DNA from: Escherichia hormaechei_A
GTDB taxonomy: Bacteria > Pseudomonadota > Gammaproteobacteria > Enterobacterales > Enterobacteriaceae
Length of the DNA stretch: 64,000 nt
Direction of reading: 5' to 3'
NCBI GenBank assembly: GCA_042434945.1
Contig: CP170191.1
Coordinates: 434,001 to 498,000, forward strand
Shown here: positions 33,710 to 43,137 of the stretch, piece after piece
How the letters are laid out: each line of letters starts with the position of its first letter
Position numbering within the stretch: position 1 is the stretch's first letter
The notes under the pieces: generated by a model
Seen by the model: only the letters and a program-made list of their open reading frames with translations
Told to the model about the DNA's origin: nothing
Databases searched by the model: none
Made by a program: the position numbers and the translations under genes

Positions 33710-34621
33710 TCAGCGCTGCGCTTCGCCACCTAATCCTTCAATCAGGTTTTGAATTAACGCTACCAGTTCACCAGTCATCAGGATGAAATCGGCATCAAAA
33801 CGCTGGGCGAAATCTTCACGGTCGATATCTTCGTTTTGATCGCGCAGCTCGTCGCAGAACTTCAGACGCTTGAGCGAACCATCGTCGCACATCACAAACT
33901 GAATGCGCTGCTGCCAGTCGAGCGCCAGTTTAGTCACCACTTTTCCGGCTTCAATGTGATTGGTGATCTCTTCGCTGGTCAGATCTTGTTTCTTCGCGCG
34001 GATCACGCCGCCATCTTCCAGCAACGATTTCAGCTCGGCTTCATCAAGCAGCTGGAAGCCCTGTGCCGCACTACCGGAACGTACCCATTCGGTCAGCGTC
34101 AGTTCAATCGGGTTTTCCATGCTCAATGGTACAACCGGTAACGACCCCAGGCTTTTACGCAGTAATGCCAGCGTATCTTCCGCTTTTTTGGCACTGGCGC
34201 AGTCCACCATAATCAAACCGTTAACCGTGTCGATCCACATCATTGTCTGGCTAAAACGGCTGAAAGCACGCGGCAGCAGAGAGTGCAGCACTTCGTCTTT
34301 CAGCGAATCTTTTTCGGTTTTCTTCAGCTTACGCGCCTGTTCCGCTTCCAGTTTGGCGATTTTCGCTTCCAGCGCCTGTTTAATCACCGGAGACGGGAGG
34401 ATTTTTTCTTCTTTGCGCGCGCAGATAACAATTTGACCATTGGCAACGTGCGTTAACGCATCGCTGTGCGATCCCATCGGAGGAACCCAGCCCATCTTCG
34501 CCATGTCCTGGCTGCCGCATGGGGTAAATGCCATCGAGGCTAGCTGTTTTTCCATCTCTTCTGCACGCAGCGAAATCTCGCGGCTAAGACGGTAAACCAT
34601 TAAATTTTTGAACCACAGCAT
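33710..34621 (-). CDS. rdgC: Recombination-associated protein RdgC
   Basis: 303 residues from ATG 34621 (MLWFKNLMVYRLS); a longer open frame to 34693 would overlap the promoter shared with mak. RdgC forms a ring dimer around double-stranded DNA and restrains RecA loading. The sequence looks almost identical to E. coli RdgC as I remember it (one difference noted: ELVALIQ for ELAALIQ), far closer than neighbouring ppnP. Confidence 0.96.
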   Translation of the reverse strand: MLWFKNLMVYRLSREISLRAEEMEKQLASMAFTPCGSQDMAKMGWVPPMGSHSDALTHVANGQIVICARKEEKILPSPVIKQALEAKIAKLEAEQARKLKKTEKDSLKDEVLHSLLPRAFSRFSQTMMWIDTVNGLIMVDCASAKKAEDTLALLRKSLGSLPVVPLSMENPIELTLTEWVRSGSAAQGFQLLDEAELKSLLEDGGVIRAKKQDLTSEEITNHIEAGKVVTKLALDWQQRIQFVMCDDGSLKRLKFCDELRDQNEDIDREDFAQRFDADFILMTGELVALIQNLIEGLGGEAQR

Positions 34622-34745
34622 GATAATTTCCACGGCCTTGTCGTTAAATTTAGCGGGCATGATAACGAATTGTCGGCGGCCTTGCATTGCCAATCCGGTT
34701 GTCCGTCTCTACGCTATTGATATTGAAAAAAATAAGGAGAGTACC

Positions 34746-35651
34746 GTGCGTATAGGTATCGATTTAGGCGGCACCAAAACTGAAGTGATTGCACTGGGCG
34801 ATGCAGGGGAGCAGTTGTACCGCCATCGTTTGCCCACGCCGCGTGATGATTACCGGCAGACTATTGAAACGATCGCCACGTTGGTTGATATGGCGGAGCA
34901 GGCGACGGGGCAGCGCGGAACGGTAGGTATGGGCATTCCTGGCTCAATTTCGCCTTACACCGGTGTGGTGAAGAATGCCAATTCAACCTGGCTCAACGGT
35001 CAGCCATTCGATAAAGACTTAAGCGCGAGGTTGCAGCGGGAAGTGCGGCTGGCAAATGACGCTAACTGTCTGGCGGTTTCAGAAGCAGTAGATGGCGCGG
35101 CAGCGGGAGCGCAGACGGTATTTGCCGTGATTATCGGCACGGGATGCGGCGCGGGCGTGGCATTCAATGGGCGGGCGCATATCGGCGGCAATGGCACGGC
35201 AGGTGAGTGGGGACACAATCCGCTACCGTGGATGGACGAAGACGAACTGCGTTATCGCGAGGAAGTCCCTTGTTATTGCGGTAAACAAGGTTGTATTGAA
35301 ACCTTTATTTCGGGCACGGGATTCGCGATGGATTATCGTCGTTTGAGCGGACATGCGCTGAAAGGCAGTGAAATTATCCGCCTGGTTGAAGAAAGCGATC
35401 CGGTAGCGGAACTGGCATTGCGTCGCTACGAGCTGCGGCTGGCAAAATCGCTGGCACATGTCGTGAATATTCTCGATCCGGATGTGATTGTCCTGGGGGG
35501 CGGGATGAGCAATGTAGACCGGCTGTACGCCACGGTGCCAACGCTGGTGAAACAGTGGGTATTTGGCGGCGAGTGCGAAACGCCGATCCGCAAAGCCGTC
35601 CACGGAGATTCCAGCGGAGTGCGCGGCGCGGCGTGGCTCTGGTCGGAATAA
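34746..35651 (+). CDS. mak: Manno(fructo)kinase, ROK family
   Basis: 301 residues from GTG 34746 after AAGGAGAG. The ATP-binding motif DLGGTKTE, ROK signature region (NGTAGEWGHNPLPW) and zinc motif CYCGKQGCIE are present. It phosphorylates fructose and mannose in the cytoplasm. The first 255 or so residues read as the E. coli protein, but after GGGMSNVDRLY the tail (ATVPTLVKQWVF, PIRKAVHGD, LWSE) differs from E. coli, suggesting a recombination junction near 35500-35530. Confidence 0.94.
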   Translation: MRIGIDLGGTKTEVIALGDAGEQLYRHRLPTPRDDYRQTIETIATLVDMAEQATGQRGTVGMGIPGSISPYTGVVKNANSTWLNGQPFDKDLSARLQREVRLANDANCLAVSEAVDGAAAGAQTVFAVIIGTGCGAGVAFNGRAHIGGNGTAGEWGHNPLPWMDEDELRYREEVPCYCGKQGCIETFISGTGFAMDYRRLSGHALKGSEIIRLVEESDPVAELALRRYELRLAKSLAHVVNILDPDVIVLGGGMSNVDRLYATVPTLVKQWVFGGECETPIRKAVHGDSSGVRGAAWLWSE

Positions 35652-35678
35652 ACGCAAAACCGTTTTTGATGTTTGTGC

Positions 35679-35698
35679 CCTCTCCCCGTGGGGAGAGG
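35679..35698. repeat. Short palindrome of the CCTCTCCCC type
   Basis: Perfect 9-bp inverted repeat cctctcccc / ggggagagg with a 2-base loop, 28 bases after the mak stop. It resembles the larger palindromes at 36045-36144 and may be another copy or remnant of the same repeat. Confidence 0.6.
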
Positions 35699-35751
35699 CT
35701 ACCCCAGTAATTTGAAAGCAAAAGCTATAACGTTGCCTCAGAATAACTGAG

Positions 35752-35985
35752 GGCTTTCAGCGATGCCTCGGTCCGGCTGTAAATCGCTGAGGCGTTTCCT
35801 GTAGGCCGGGGCGAGGCGCAGGGATGCGCCGAGAGGGCGGGCTTTACAGGGATGTTACCTCCGCCCGTCCCCGATAAGCCGGAAGGAATAAGCCGAAGGC
35901 ACCGCGAAGCGGCGATTTTCCGCCGGAAGCCCGGGTCGCCAGGGTGGTGGCGACTGAGCCACCCTGGCACGTTCACCGCTCATGT
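35752..35985. other. Candidate structured element (RNA or non-coding repeat)
   Basis: Nested inverted repeats: agcgat (35759-35764) pairs with atcgct (35783-35788), while the directly following gcctc (35765-35769) pairs with gaggc (35789-35793), an arrangement that permits an H-type pseudoknot. A second strong dyad, gccagggtgg (35938-35947) with ccaccctggc (35959-35968), lies to the right. No T run follows, so this is not a plain terminator. Strand and transcription are unknown. Confidence 0.4.
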
Positions 35986-36044
35986 CGTGACAGAGTAGCA
36001 AGGAACATAACGTGAACGGAATGACCACCAGAGCCGTATGTTCC

Positions 36045-36144
36045 CCCTCACCCCAGCCCTCTCCCTCAAGGGAGAGGGGGCCGTCTGTGCAGGCATTATT
36101 TTGTGGGGAACTCTCAGCCCACAGGGAGAGGGCCAGGGTGAGGG
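36045..36144. repeat. Palindromic repeat with near-perfect 22-bp inverted ends
   Basis: ccctcaccccagccctctccct (36045-36066 split here as ccctcacccc plus agccctctccct) is mirrored by agggagagggcc plus agggtgaggg at 36123-36144. The left arm also forms its own hairpin (36057-36078). Repeats of this appearance are scattered in intergenic regions of many proteobacteria and behave like tiny non-autonomous elements. Confidence 0.65.
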
Positions 36145-36167
36145 CACCAGAGCGCATCATCCCCCAT

Positions 36168-39100
36168 TTACTGCACCGCAAACTCCCTGTCCAGCCTGCT
36201 ATATCCCAGCCCGTTGATCTTCTTCACTTTGATCTGCACCGGAATGCGCTCTTTCATTGCCTCTACGTGGCTGATCACGCCGATAGTTTTCCCGGTGGCG
36301 TTCAGCGCGTCGAGCGCGTCCAGCGCGGTGTCCAGCGTTTCGCTGTCGAGCGTGCCGAATCCTTCATCCAGGAACAGCGAGTCAATGCGCGTTTTGTGAC
36401 TGACCAGATCGGAAAGCGCTAGAGCCAGCGCCAGACTGACCAGGAAACTCTCCCCGCCGGAAAGGGTACGGGTATCGCGTACCGCATCGGCCTGCCAGGT
36501 ATCGACCACTTCCAGCTCCAGCGCGTCGCTGGCTTTACGCTGAAGCAGATAGCGGCCATGCAGACGGTTGAGTTGCTGGTTGGCAAGCCACACCAGATTA
36601 TCCAGCGTCAGCCCCTGGGCGAATTTACGGAATTTATCGCCGGTGCTGGAGCCTATCAGCGCGTTGAGATAGCCCCAGTCGTCGGCCTGACGCGCCGCCT
36701 CCTCAATCTGCTGCATAAGCGCCTGCTGGTGCAGACGGTTATCGGCGTCCTGTTTGAGCTGCTGGCGGATCTCCCCCTGATGCGTGGTGTTGTCCCGAAG
36801 CTGTTGCGCCAGCTGGTGTAACTGCGCCTGAAGCGTTGCGGCATCGGTTTCCAGCCCCTCGGGGCGCTGTGCCTGATGCGCCTGAAGCTGCTGGCTTGCC
36901 TGCACCGAAAGCGCCGTGGCCTGCTGGAGCTGGTTTTCCAGCGTCTGCTTTTGTTGTTCAAGCTGGTGGATCGACGTTTCATCCAGCAGGGCGGAGAGAA
37001 ATGCGTCCCGATCGGCAAAGCAGCTCGCGGTCAGCGCGGCGTTGAACTGAGCCTGTGATTGCTGGAGCCGTTCACGCTCAAGCGTCTCCTGTTGCTGTAG
37101 GGTGGTGAGCTGACTTTGCAGCGACACGCATTCGTCGTGGATGCCGCGCCAGTTCTCAGGGATAACCGCGTCGGCTTCTGCATCATTGGTAACCGGCAGC
37201 GTCTCCAGAATGGGCATCAGGGCGTTAATACCTTCCTGAATCGTACCGTGCTGGGCCTGTTTTTCCTGCCACAGGGTATATTCGCTTTCGCGCGCGCTCA
37301 GCCAGGCGCTTTCAGCCCCTTCATCGGGCACGCTAAGCGACAGCGATTGTAACGAGGCCGCCAGCGCCTGACGCGTCGCCGTCAGCTGCTGCTGGTACTG
37401 GCGCGCCTGACCTTCCTGTTCATTGAGCTGGTTTTGCAGCGTCAGACGCTGGCTGAGCTGATACAGCTGGCGTTCATACTGTTCCTGTTCGCTCATCCAG
37501 GGGGCAATATCAGCCTGAATATTCAGCGCTATGTTCAGGGAGGCGCAGACCTCCAGCCACTCTTTAGTGAGTGCTTGCTCTTCCTCAGAGAGAGCCTGTG
37601 CTTCCTCAGTCTCGCGCTGGATCTGCTGGGTCAGCGCATTCACCTGCCCGAGCACCAGCAATCCTTCCTCTTTTAGCGCAGCAACCTCTTTCTCCAGCGC
37701 GTCGCGGCGGCGCTGATTGTCAGTCAGTTCAAGCGCCTGATACTGCACAACTGCCGGATGTTCGCGTGAACCGCAGAGCGGGCAAGGCTTACCCGCTTCG
37801 AGCTGTGCACGATAGTTCTCAAGATCCTTGATTGTCGCCTCACGCTCACAGAGCGCTTTCAGGTCAGCATAGTGCTGATTTTTCTCTTTGAACTGCTGAC
37901 GCCGCAGGATCAGCGTTTCATTGAGCTTAGCCTGCTCAGCCTGCGCTTTCTGCACGCTTTCCGCATTCTGGCGCAGCCGTTTTTGCAGCGGCTGAAAGCG
38001 AGCGTGAAGCGCTGTCAGACGCTGGCGGAGCGCCCGCGACTGTGCCTGTTGCTCCATTGCCGTCGCGAGATCCTCAGCCGTCAGCGTCAACCTACTTTCA
38101 GGCATCTCAGCCAGCTTCTGACGAAGCTCAGCCATGCGCGCTGACTGGGCAACAAGCTGATTTTTATCGCGACCCAGTTGCGTAAAATGCGCCCGCCAGC
38201 CGGCAATTTCCTGCCCCCACTGACGGAAACGATCGTGTTCGGTCAGCCACTGCGTCAGTACCTTGTGCTCTGTCTGCAACTGTTCACGGTTGCGCAGTGC
38301 ACCGTTGCGAATACGCGAGCGCTGCACCGCTCTGTCGAGTAAGCGAGTATTTACTTCAACAATTCGCTCTGTTGTCTGCGCCAGGCGGGTGGTCTGCTCC
38401 TGCTGATACTCCCATAGCGGACGTAGCTGGGCGGCGGGCTGCGCCAGCTGGAGTTTCGCCAGTTGGGGCGCGGCGTCTGTCAGAGCCTGTTGCGCCTGCT
38501 GCTGCGAAGCGGCTGAACGCTGCTGCTCACGTATCAGTTCGTCGTTACGCGTAAGCCACTGAAAATCTTTCTGTTGGCTTTGCTGCTGTGCCAGCAGGAC
38601 TTTTTCTTCGTCAGTAAGTGCCTGCAAACTTTGCTGCAAGTGCTGCTGCTGTTCCTCGCTCAGCAGCACAACCCCTGCGGCCTGCGCTTGCAGCTTCTCC
38701 AGCTCTGTGCGGTGCCGATTTGTGCTGCTCAAAAACCATCGCCGAGATTTGCCCGTAGATTTCAGTGCCGGTTAACTCCTCGAGCAATTCCGCGCGTTCT
38801 TTGGGTTTGGCATTCAGGAAGGCAGCAAATTGCCCCTGCGAAAGCAGCATCGAACGGGTGAAGCGCCCGTAATCCAGCCCGGTTAACGTCGCTGTCAGTT
38901 CCAGCTTATCTTTCACTTTGTCGGCGAGAATTTTGCCGTCGGCGCAGCGCGCCAGCTCTACGCGTGGCACCTGCAAATTACCGTCGGGTTGGTTACGCGC
39001 CCGATTCTGGCTCCAGAATGCACGGTACGCTTCACCTTTCACTTCAAACTCCACCTCCGCCAGACATTCGGCGGTATCGCGGGTCATGAGATCATTTTGC

Positions 39101-39300
39101 GATTGTGAAACGTTAGAGAGACGCGGAGTTTCGTGATACAGCGCCAGACAAATGGCGTCCAGCAGGGTGGTTTTCCCCGCACCTGTTGGGCCGGTAATAG
39201 CAAACAGCCCGTTGCTGGCGAACGGCTCGCGGGTGAAATCAATCTTCCATTCGCCTTTTAATGAGTTCAGGTTTTTCAGGCGCAGGCTGAGAATTTTCAT
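36168..39300 (-). pseudogene. sbcC: Exonuclease subunit SbcC, interrupted by a single-base frameshift
   Basis: Two frames encode one SbcC of about 1043 residues. The N-terminal 208 residues (Walker A GPTGAGKTT, up to VFEQHKSA) are in one frame from ATG 39300. The rest (RTELEKLQAQAAGV onward, with the zinc hook CPLCG and the C-terminal ATPase signature LSGGESFLVSLALALAL and Walker B DSLFLDEGFG) is in another, ending at 36168. Removing one base of the GG at 38711-38712 joins them exactly. SbcCD cleaves hairpin and palindromic DNA. The break coincides with a change from E. coli-identical to diverged sequence, so it may be a recombination or assembly scar. Confidence 0.9.
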
Positions 39301-40499
39301 GCTTCGTGTTCTCCGGCGAGGGTATGCAACGTCGTGGTGAAAAGATGCTGCAGACGTTGCTGCTGCGATTCATCCAGTTCTTCCAGTGCCAGACGGCGAT
39401 TGAACACCTCTTCGACGCTGAGTTCGCTGAGGGTTTCACGCTGTTGGCTGGCTAACACACGCTCGCGCTGTTCACGACTCCGACGTACCAGCAATACTTC
39501 GACAGGCAATGATTCGGTTAATGCCTGGATTTTGCGCTGAATATCATGCAGATACTCATCAGTAGTGATTTCGATATCCAGCCAGACAGGTGGCTCCTGC
39601 GATACATCGCGCCACTGTTCCAGCTGTGCGGTAATCGACGCCAGATCGCCTTTCAGCACTGCCATGGGTTGCGTTACCGGTACGTTCAGGTTTTCCACGC
39701 TCTCTAATTTGCCGTTTGAAAATGTCACCAGATGGACATATTTACTCTTACCGCATTCATCAAAACTCAGTGGAATGGGGGAGCCGCAATAGCGAACATG
39801 TTCCATGCCGCCAATAATCTGTGCGCGGTGAATATGCCCGAGCGCGATGTAGTCGGCTGGTGGAAAGTTTTGTGCCGGAAACGCGTCCAGCGTGCCAATA
39901 TAAATGTCACGCACGGCGTCACTTTTACTGGCCCCCACGGTCGTTAAATGTCCCGTGGCGATGATGGGCAGAGGCTGATCGCCGCGCAGTTTGCAGGCAT
40001 CGGCATAGTGTTGTTGGTAATAATCGGTAATCGCTGTCAGTAAATGCTGCTGTTTTTCAATACCGTTAAGCCCCGCCTGGCTGGTAATAATGTCACGCGG
40101 ACGTAAAAACGGAATGGGGCACAGCACTGCGCCTGGCGTCCCGTCGCGACGAGGCAAGATTTGCGGCGCATGTCCGGCGCTGGCGACCACGGTCGTATTG
40201 AGGAACGCCATGATATCGCGCGATTCATTCAGCGTGGCGACCGAGTCATGGTTTCCTGCCAGTACCACCAGATGACAGCCAGTTTGCTGTAAATTGACAA
40301 CAAAACGGTTGTATAACGTGCGGGCGTAACTGGGCGGCGAGCCGGTATCGAAAACATCACCAGCAACAATAATCGCATCCACCTGATGGGTTTGTGCTGT
40401 TTCCAGCAGCCAGTCAAGAAAAGCCTGATGTTCAGCTTCGCGGCTTTTACTGTAGAAGTTCTGGCCGAGATGCCAGTCTGAGGTGTGAAGGATGCGCAT
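39297..40499 (-). CDS. sbcD: Exonuclease subunit SbcD
   Basis: 400 residues from ATG 40499 (MRILHTSDWHLGQ). The Mre11-type metallophosphoesterase motifs are complete: DWHLG, GDVFD, GNHDS, GHLTTVG and GHIHRAQ. It is the nuclease subunit of SbcCD and overlaps the sbcC start by four bases. It is divergent from phoB. The sequence appears essentially identical to E. coli SbcD. Confidence 0.96.
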   Translation of the reverse strand: MRILHTSDWHLGQNFYSKSREAEHQAFLDWLLETAQTHQVDAIIVAGDVFDTGSPPSYARTLYNRFVVNLQQTGCHLVVLAGNHDSVATLNESRDIMAFLNTTVVASAGHAPQILPRRDGTPGAVLCPIPFLRPRDIITSQAGLNGIEKQQHLLTAITDYYQQHYADACKLRGDQPLPIIATGHLTTVGASKSDAVRDIYIGTLDAFPAQNFPPADYIALGHIHRAQIIGGMEHVRYCGSPIPLSFDECGKSKYVHLVTFSNGKLESVENLNVPVTQPMAVLKGDLASITAQLEQWRDVSQEPPVWLDIEITTDEYLHDIQRKIQALTESLPVEVLLVRRSREQRERVLASQQRETLSELSVEEVFNRRLALEELDESQQQRLQHLFTTTLHTLAGEHEA

Positions 40500-40606
40500 A
40501 ACGGTTCCCTGGCGAAAAAGCATGGGCGCGATTATACCCAAACAGATGTGCCATTTGCTTTTTTCTGCGCCACGGAAATCAATAACCTGAAGATATGTGC
40601 GACGAG

Positions 40607-40633
40607 CTTTTCATAAATCTGTCATAAATCTGA
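40607..40633 (+). promoter_or_regulatory. Pho box of the phoBR promoter
   Basis: Repeats in 11-bp register: cttttcataaa, tctgtcataaa, tctgac. The last two carry the TGTCA/TGAC PhoB contacts. A cataat -10-like hexamer follows at 40636-40641, and phoB starts at 40689. This gives autoactivation of phoBR under phosphate limitation, as in E. coli. Confidence 0.8.
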
Positions 40634-40688
40634 CGCATAATGACGTCGCATTAATGATCGCAACCTATTTATTACAACAGGGCAAATC

Positions 40689-41378
40689 ATGGCGAGACGT
40701 ATTCTGGTCGTAGAAGATGAAGCTCCAATTCGCGAAATGGTCTGCTTCGTGCTCGAACAAAATGGCTTTCAGCCGGTCGAAGCGGAAGATTATGACAGTG
40801 CTGTGAATCAACTGAATGAACCCTGGCCGGATTTAATTCTCCTTGACTGGATGTTACCTGGCGGCTCCGGTATCCAGTTCATCAAACACCTCAAGCGCGA
40901 GTCGATGACCCGGGATATTCCAGTGGTGATGTTGACCGCCAGAGGGGAAGAAGAAGATCGCGTGCGCGGCCTTGAAACCGGCGCGGATGACTATATCACC
41001 AAGCCGTTTTCGCCGAAGGAGCTGGTGGCGCGAATCAAAGCGGTAATGCGCCGTATTTCGCCAATGGCGGTGGAAGAGGTGATTGAGATGCAGGGGCTAA
41101 GCCTCGACCCGACATCTCACCGGGTGATGGCGGGCGAAGAGCCACTGGAGATGGGGCCGACAGAATTTAAACTGCTGCACTTTTTTATGACGCATCCTGA
41201 GCGCGTGTACAGCCGCGAGCAGCTGTTAAACCACGTCTGGGGAACTAACGTGTATGTGGAAGACCGCACGGTCGATGTCCACATTCGTCGCCTGCGTAAA
41301 GCACTGGAGCCCGGCGGGCATGACCGCATGGTGCAGACCGTGCGCGGTACAGGATATCGTTTTTCAACCCGCTTTTAA
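40689..41378 (+). CDS. phoB: Phosphate regulon response regulator PhoB
   Basis: 229 residues, family length. Receiver domain with phospho-acceptor Asp in [13 protein letters not shown] (about residue 53) and acidic pocket VVEDEA; C-terminal OmpR-type winged helix ([32 protein letters not shown]). Activates Pho-box promoters, including probably psiF in this window. First gene of phoBR. Confidence 0.97.
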
Positions 41379-41435
41379 CGCCTTGCTCATCGGACGCAGA
41401 GCAGGGCTTATGATTTCTTAACTGGAGTATCTTAC

Positions 41436-42731
41436 GTGCTGGAACGGCTGTCGTGGAAAAGGCTGGTGCTGGAGCTGCTACTTTGCTGCCTCCCGGCTTT
41501 CATCCTGGGTGCATTTTTTGGTTACCTGCCCTGGTTTTTGCTGGCATCGGTAACGGGACTGCTTATCTGGCATTTCTGGAATTTATTGCGCCTTTCATGG
41601 TGGCTGTGGGTGGATCGTAGTATGACCCCGCCACCGGGGCGTGGTAGCTGGGAGCCGCTACTATACGGCTTACACCAGATGCAGCTGCGAAATAAAAAAC
41701 GCCGCCGTGAACTGGGCAATCTGATTAAACGCTTTCGTAGCGGCGCGGAGTCGCTGCCCGACGCAGTGGTGCTGACCACGGAAGAGGGCGGTATTTTCTG
41801 GTGTAACGGTCTGGCGCAACAGATTCTTGGTTTGCGCTGGCCGGAAGATAACGGGCAGAACATCCTTAACCTGCTGCGTTACCCGGAGTTTACGCAATAT
41901 TTGAAAACGCGTGATTTTTCTCGCCCGCTCAATCTGGTGCTCAACACCGGGCGGCATCTGGAAATTCGCGTCATGCCTTATACCCACAAACAGTTACTGA
42001 TGGTGGCGCGTGATGTCACGCAAATGCATCAACTGGAAGGGGCGCGGCGTAACTTTTTTGCCAACGTGAGCCATGAGTTACGTACGCCATTGACCGTGTT
42101 ACAGGGTTACCTGGAGATGATGGATGAGCAACCGCTGGAAGGCGCGGTACGTGAAAAAGCGTTGCACACCATGCGCGAGCAGACCCAGCGGATGGAAGGG
42201 CTGGTGAAGCAATTACTGACGCTGTCGAAAATAGAAGCCGCACCGACGCATTTGCTCAATGAAAAGGTTGATGTGCCGATGATGCTGCGCGTTGTTGAGC
42301 GCGAGGCTCAGACTCTGAGTCAGAAAAAACAGACATTTACCTTTGAGATAGATAACGGCCTCAAGGTGTCTGGCAACGAAGATCAGCTACGCAGTGCGAT
42401 TTCGAACCTGGTCTATAACGCCGTGAATCATACGCCGGAAGGTACGCATATCACCGTACGCTGGCAGCGAGTGCCGCACGGTGCCGAATTTAGCATTGAA
42501 GATAACGGACCGGGCATTGCACCGGAGCATATTCCGCGCCTGACCGAGCGTTTTTATCGCGTTGATAAAGCGCGTTCCCGGCAAACCGGCGGTAGCGGAT
42601 TAGGGTTAGCGATCGTGAAACATGCGGTGAATCATCACGAAAGTCGCCTGAATATTGAGAGTACAGTAGGAAAAGGAACACGTTTCAGTTTTGTTATCCC
42701 GGAACGTTTAATTGCCAAAAACAGCGATTAA
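41436..42731 (+). CDS. phoR: Phosphate regulon sensor histidine kinase PhoR
   Basis: 431 residues, E. coli length. Two N-terminal hydrophobic segments (about 10-55), a PAS domain, the phospho-acceptor histidine in FANVSHELRTPLT (about residue 213), and ATPase boxes (DNGPGIAPEHIP; GGSGLGLAIVKHA). It phosphorylates PhoB when phosphate is scarce and dephosphorylates it otherwise, with the Pst transporter and PhoU. The sequence seems near-identical to E. coli PhoR. Confidence 0.97.
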   Translation: MLERLSWKRLVLELLLCCLPAFILGAFFGYLPWFLLASVTGLLIWHFWNLLRLSWWLWVDRSMTPPPGRGSWEPLLYGLHQMQLRNKKRRRELGNLIKRFRSGAESLPDAVVLTTEEGGIFWCNGLAQQILGLRWPEDNGQNILNLLRYPEFTQYLKTRDFSRPLNLVLNTGRHLEIRVMPYTHKQLLMVARDVTQMHQLEGARRNFFANVSHELRTPLTVLQGYLEMMDEQPLEGAVREKALHTMREQTQRMEGLVKQLLTLSKIEAAPTHLLNEKVDVPMMLRVVEREAQTLSQKKQTFTFEIDNGLKVSGNEDQLRSAISNLVYNAVNHTPEGTHITVRWQRVPHGAEFSIEDNGPGIAPEHIPRLTERFYRVDKARSRQTGGSGLGLAIVKHAVNHHESRLNIESTVGKGTRFSFVIPERLIAKNSD

Positions 42732-43137
42732 TCCGCCTTTGTCATCTTTTATTGCCATAAGCCAGCCGATGCTGGCTTATTTTCTTTGCAGTCAAAATAT
42801 GGGCGTTAGATTTTACAACGGTTGGTGGTTTTTTGTTCGCATGATTAGCCATGTCTTTTTCACGGAAATAGTGTTTTATACTGGTTGGTGATTTCTTATC
42901 GCTATATACCTCTGGTTTTTAGATCCCTCCTTGCTTTAAAACGTTATAAGCGTTTAAATTGCGCTTCAGGTGCTGTCATACTGACTGCATTAACGCGGTA
43001 AATCGAAAAACTATTCTTCGCCGCGCCTGGTTGGGAGTATTTCCCGCTAAAATTGTTTAAATATACCGCTGTATCATCCCCAGGGATTGGCACAAAAATT
43101 TAACGTTACAACACCACATCCACAGGCAGTATGATTT
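42732..43137. promoter_or_regulatory. Intergenic region phoR-brnQ
   Basis: 406 bp without a gene. A phoR terminator hairpin lies at its left end. The remaining 350 bp are AT-rich and should hold the brnQ promoter; a ttatact -10-like element lies near 42874-42880, and an aaacg / cgttt dyad near 42938-42954. None was decisive. Confidence 0.45.
42759..42786 (+). terminator. phoR terminator
   Basis: Stem aagccagc / gctggctt with a cgat loop, followed by ATTTTCTTT, 28 bases after the phoR stop. Confidence 0.7.

Larger units (their letters stand above)
35652..36167. other. Repeat-rich, structured intergenic region in place of araJ
   Basis: 516 bp between mak and sbcC with no credible gene; E. coli has the MFS gene araJ here. 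It holds three kinds of element: short CCCTCTCCC-type palindromes at 35679-35698 and 36045-36144, and between them about 250 bases of GC-rich sequence with multiple hairpins. The short frames on either strand have no ribosome sites and low-complexity translations. Confidence 0.65.

Noticed and set aside
35725..36181. Short reading frames (83-136 codons) in the mak-sbcC gap
   Set aside because: They run through palindromic repeats, differ in every frame, lack initiation signals and give Pro/Arg/Ser-rich low-complexity products.
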